Of a DNA stretch of 64,000 bases, positions 22,525 through 64,000 are shown piece after piece; positions within the stretch are counted from its first letter, which is position 1, and every line of letters starts with the position of its first letter. A program made the translations under genes and the position numbers. The stretch comes from Acanthosepion lycidas (Eukaryota; Mollusca; Cephalopoda; Sepiida; Sepiidae). The notes under the pieces are model-generated. The model was given only the letters and a program-made list of their open reading frames with translations. It was not told where the DNA came from and did not search any database. The stretch covers positions 79,200,828 through 79,264,827 of the forward strand of contig OZ010603.1 of assembly GCA_963932145.1 (NCBI GenBank), read 5' to 3'.

Positions 22525-22975
22525 ATGAGTGTCCTTTCAATGTCTGCTTTTATTGCACTAATAAAATTTTGTACACTTACGAAATTATGCATATTTACAG
22601 ATTGCGAAAAATTTATTCAGTATTATTATTGTTTAGGTAATAAGCATTATAACATATCACAAATTGCTATATTGTGGTAAAAGGAATTTTCAACAATATA
22701 CACATTTTTTATGTATTTATGGTTATTTTTTTAAACTTTTATCAAAAATGACATTCTTGTACATGTAGTTATGGATAATATTATAAATTAATTACTAATT
22801 TTTTTAATTAATAGCTATTTGTGCTCATTGATAGCTATCTGATGTGTTAAAATTTTGGAATAATGCAATAATAAAAATTTAAACTTCATCTCTCTGATAG
22901 ATGTGATCTGTTAAAATAGTGTAACTTATTCCCATCAAGGTTGAAAGGTTTAAGTCATTGCCCTGTTAACATAAC
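22525..22975 (+). repeat. Dispersed repeat, copy 1
   Basis: About 450 bases collinear with 28520-29005 (CAATGTCTGCTTTTATT, AAATTATGCATATTTACAGA, CATTATAACATA.CACAAATT, CCCATCAAGGTTGAAAGGTT). Family unknown. Both copies follow a (TA)n run. Confidence 0.75.
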
Positions 22976-23140
22976 ATCGTATCCCTTCGCTCTCCTAAAC
23001 ACTTACTGCATTTTTGTGAGTTTGTAGCATCTCTGAGGGAGTGTTTCTGGCCACATTGAGAATCACTGAACTCTGATAAACAAATTTGCAGGATATGTTT
23101 TCTGCTGGTCTTTGAAATAAAATATTTACTCCACTGAGAG

Positions 23141-23547
23141 CAGTGGTTTCCAAACTTTTCTCTGGGTGACATCTCAAATTTTATGTGATAAAAAAAACAC
23201 ATTTAAAAAAAAAAAATAAAATAAAAAAAGAGTGTTAAAGGGAGATAACTGCAGAATTGAAGTCAGAACATGATCAACTCCTCCAATTTGTATACCCTAG
23301 TTACTATATTCTTAATACTTGATATAATGCAAAAATATCACACTGATAAAATCAGTCAACTTGTAACTTCTTATACTATTTATACTGTGACTCATGCATG
23401 CAATTACAAGTAACCCATGATAATATTTTGAATTTTGAAATCAGATTTATTTTAAGCGTATGAATTTTTTCAAACTGTTTCTTAACCTTTGTCTTTGATT
23501 CATTCCGCCTGACCTGCTATCCTCGCTGCACCGTTTGGGAACCACTG
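23141..23547. mobile_element. hAT-like MITE
   Basis: Terminal inverted repeats CAGTGGTTTCCAAAC and GTTTGGGAACCACTG are typical of hAT elements. The 8-bp flanks ACTGAGAG and CCTTAGAG agree at 6 of 8 positions, consistent with an old target duplication. It is 407 bp with no transposase. Confidence 0.7.
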
Positions 23548-23783
23548 CCTTAGAGCAACCCCAACCCAATCTTGCTTTTCTTTGTTTCTTTTACATTGAT
23601 GTTCACTCTGTACAAGGCCCAGGAGCCACTCAAGGTAGAGGATTACAGAATAAGAGGCACAGTTTACGCAGATATATCGGGGAAGATAACGATTAATCTT
23701 AGACTTGAACTGGTTGAGATTGTAGTGATCAGGAAAACATCCTCTTGTGATGTTAATGCTAATTAAGAATGAAAATAACGTAC

Positions 23784-64000
<40,217 letters not shown>

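Noticed and set aside
22966-23202. Minus-strand 78-residue frame with several cysteines, considered as the last KIF22 exon
   Set aside because: It runs from a dispersed repeat into the hAT-like MITE terminal repeat and shows no KIF22 similarity.

Overview
The window looks like nuclear DNA of a coleoid cephalopod, most probably an octopus. It is strikingly AT-rich, packed with (TA)n and (CA)n microsatellites, and crowded with Penelope-like elements, tRNA-derived SINEs, non-LTR retrotransposon tails, foldback elements and Ty3/gypsy remnants of kinds common in octopus genomes. The species assignment is inference. Nothing points to bacterial or plasmid DNA.

One host gene is recognisable. Ten small exons on the minus strand, at 63818-64000 (running off the right edge), 56953-57028, 51033-51077, 49913-50060, 45460-45595, 45171-45337, 43099-43236, 38481-38516, 30225-30349 and 23784-23843, join in perfect phase with GT-AG splice sites. 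They encode the second half of a kinesin motor domain, a coiled-coil and basic middle, and a C-terminal helix-hairpin-helix domain. This is the architecture of KIF22/Kid, the chromokinesin of the polar ejection force. The N-terminal exons lie beyond base 64000. The last coding exon was not found and must lie left of 23784 or outside the window. Several motor motifs, including switch I, are strongly diverged.

Everything else is intronic or downstream and is nearly all repeats. Region 1-8.2 kb: Penelope-like fragments, hammerhead ribozyme motifs, a solo LTR with target-site duplication, and a 4.0-kb gypsy element on the minus strand with inactivated protease and reverse transcriptase motifs. 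Region 8.2-23.7 kb: LINE tails, SINEs, MITEs and foldback elements. Region 23.8-30.2 kb (intron): LINE relic, a 430-bp near-perfect palindrome, a mariner-end hairpin and a Penelope GIY-YIG fragment. Region 30.3-38.5 kb (intron): SINEs, LINE relics and a 98-bp satellite of about 31 copies. Region 38.5-51 kb: a Penelope-like fragment, LINEs, a (CAAAAA)n tract touching a splice donor, a gypsy integrase relic and a Tc1/mariner relic. Region 51-64 kb: a solo LTR, a Helitron-like element, a SINE carrying a well-formed hammerhead ribozyme, SINEs nested in a Penelope element, and a 2.7-kb TA-rich satellite.

The most notable signals are the hammerhead ribozymes in several repeat families, the four-hairpin insert in one gypsy LTR, the long intronic palindrome in a lineage known for A-to-I RNA editing, and the divergent switch regions of the KIF22-like motor.
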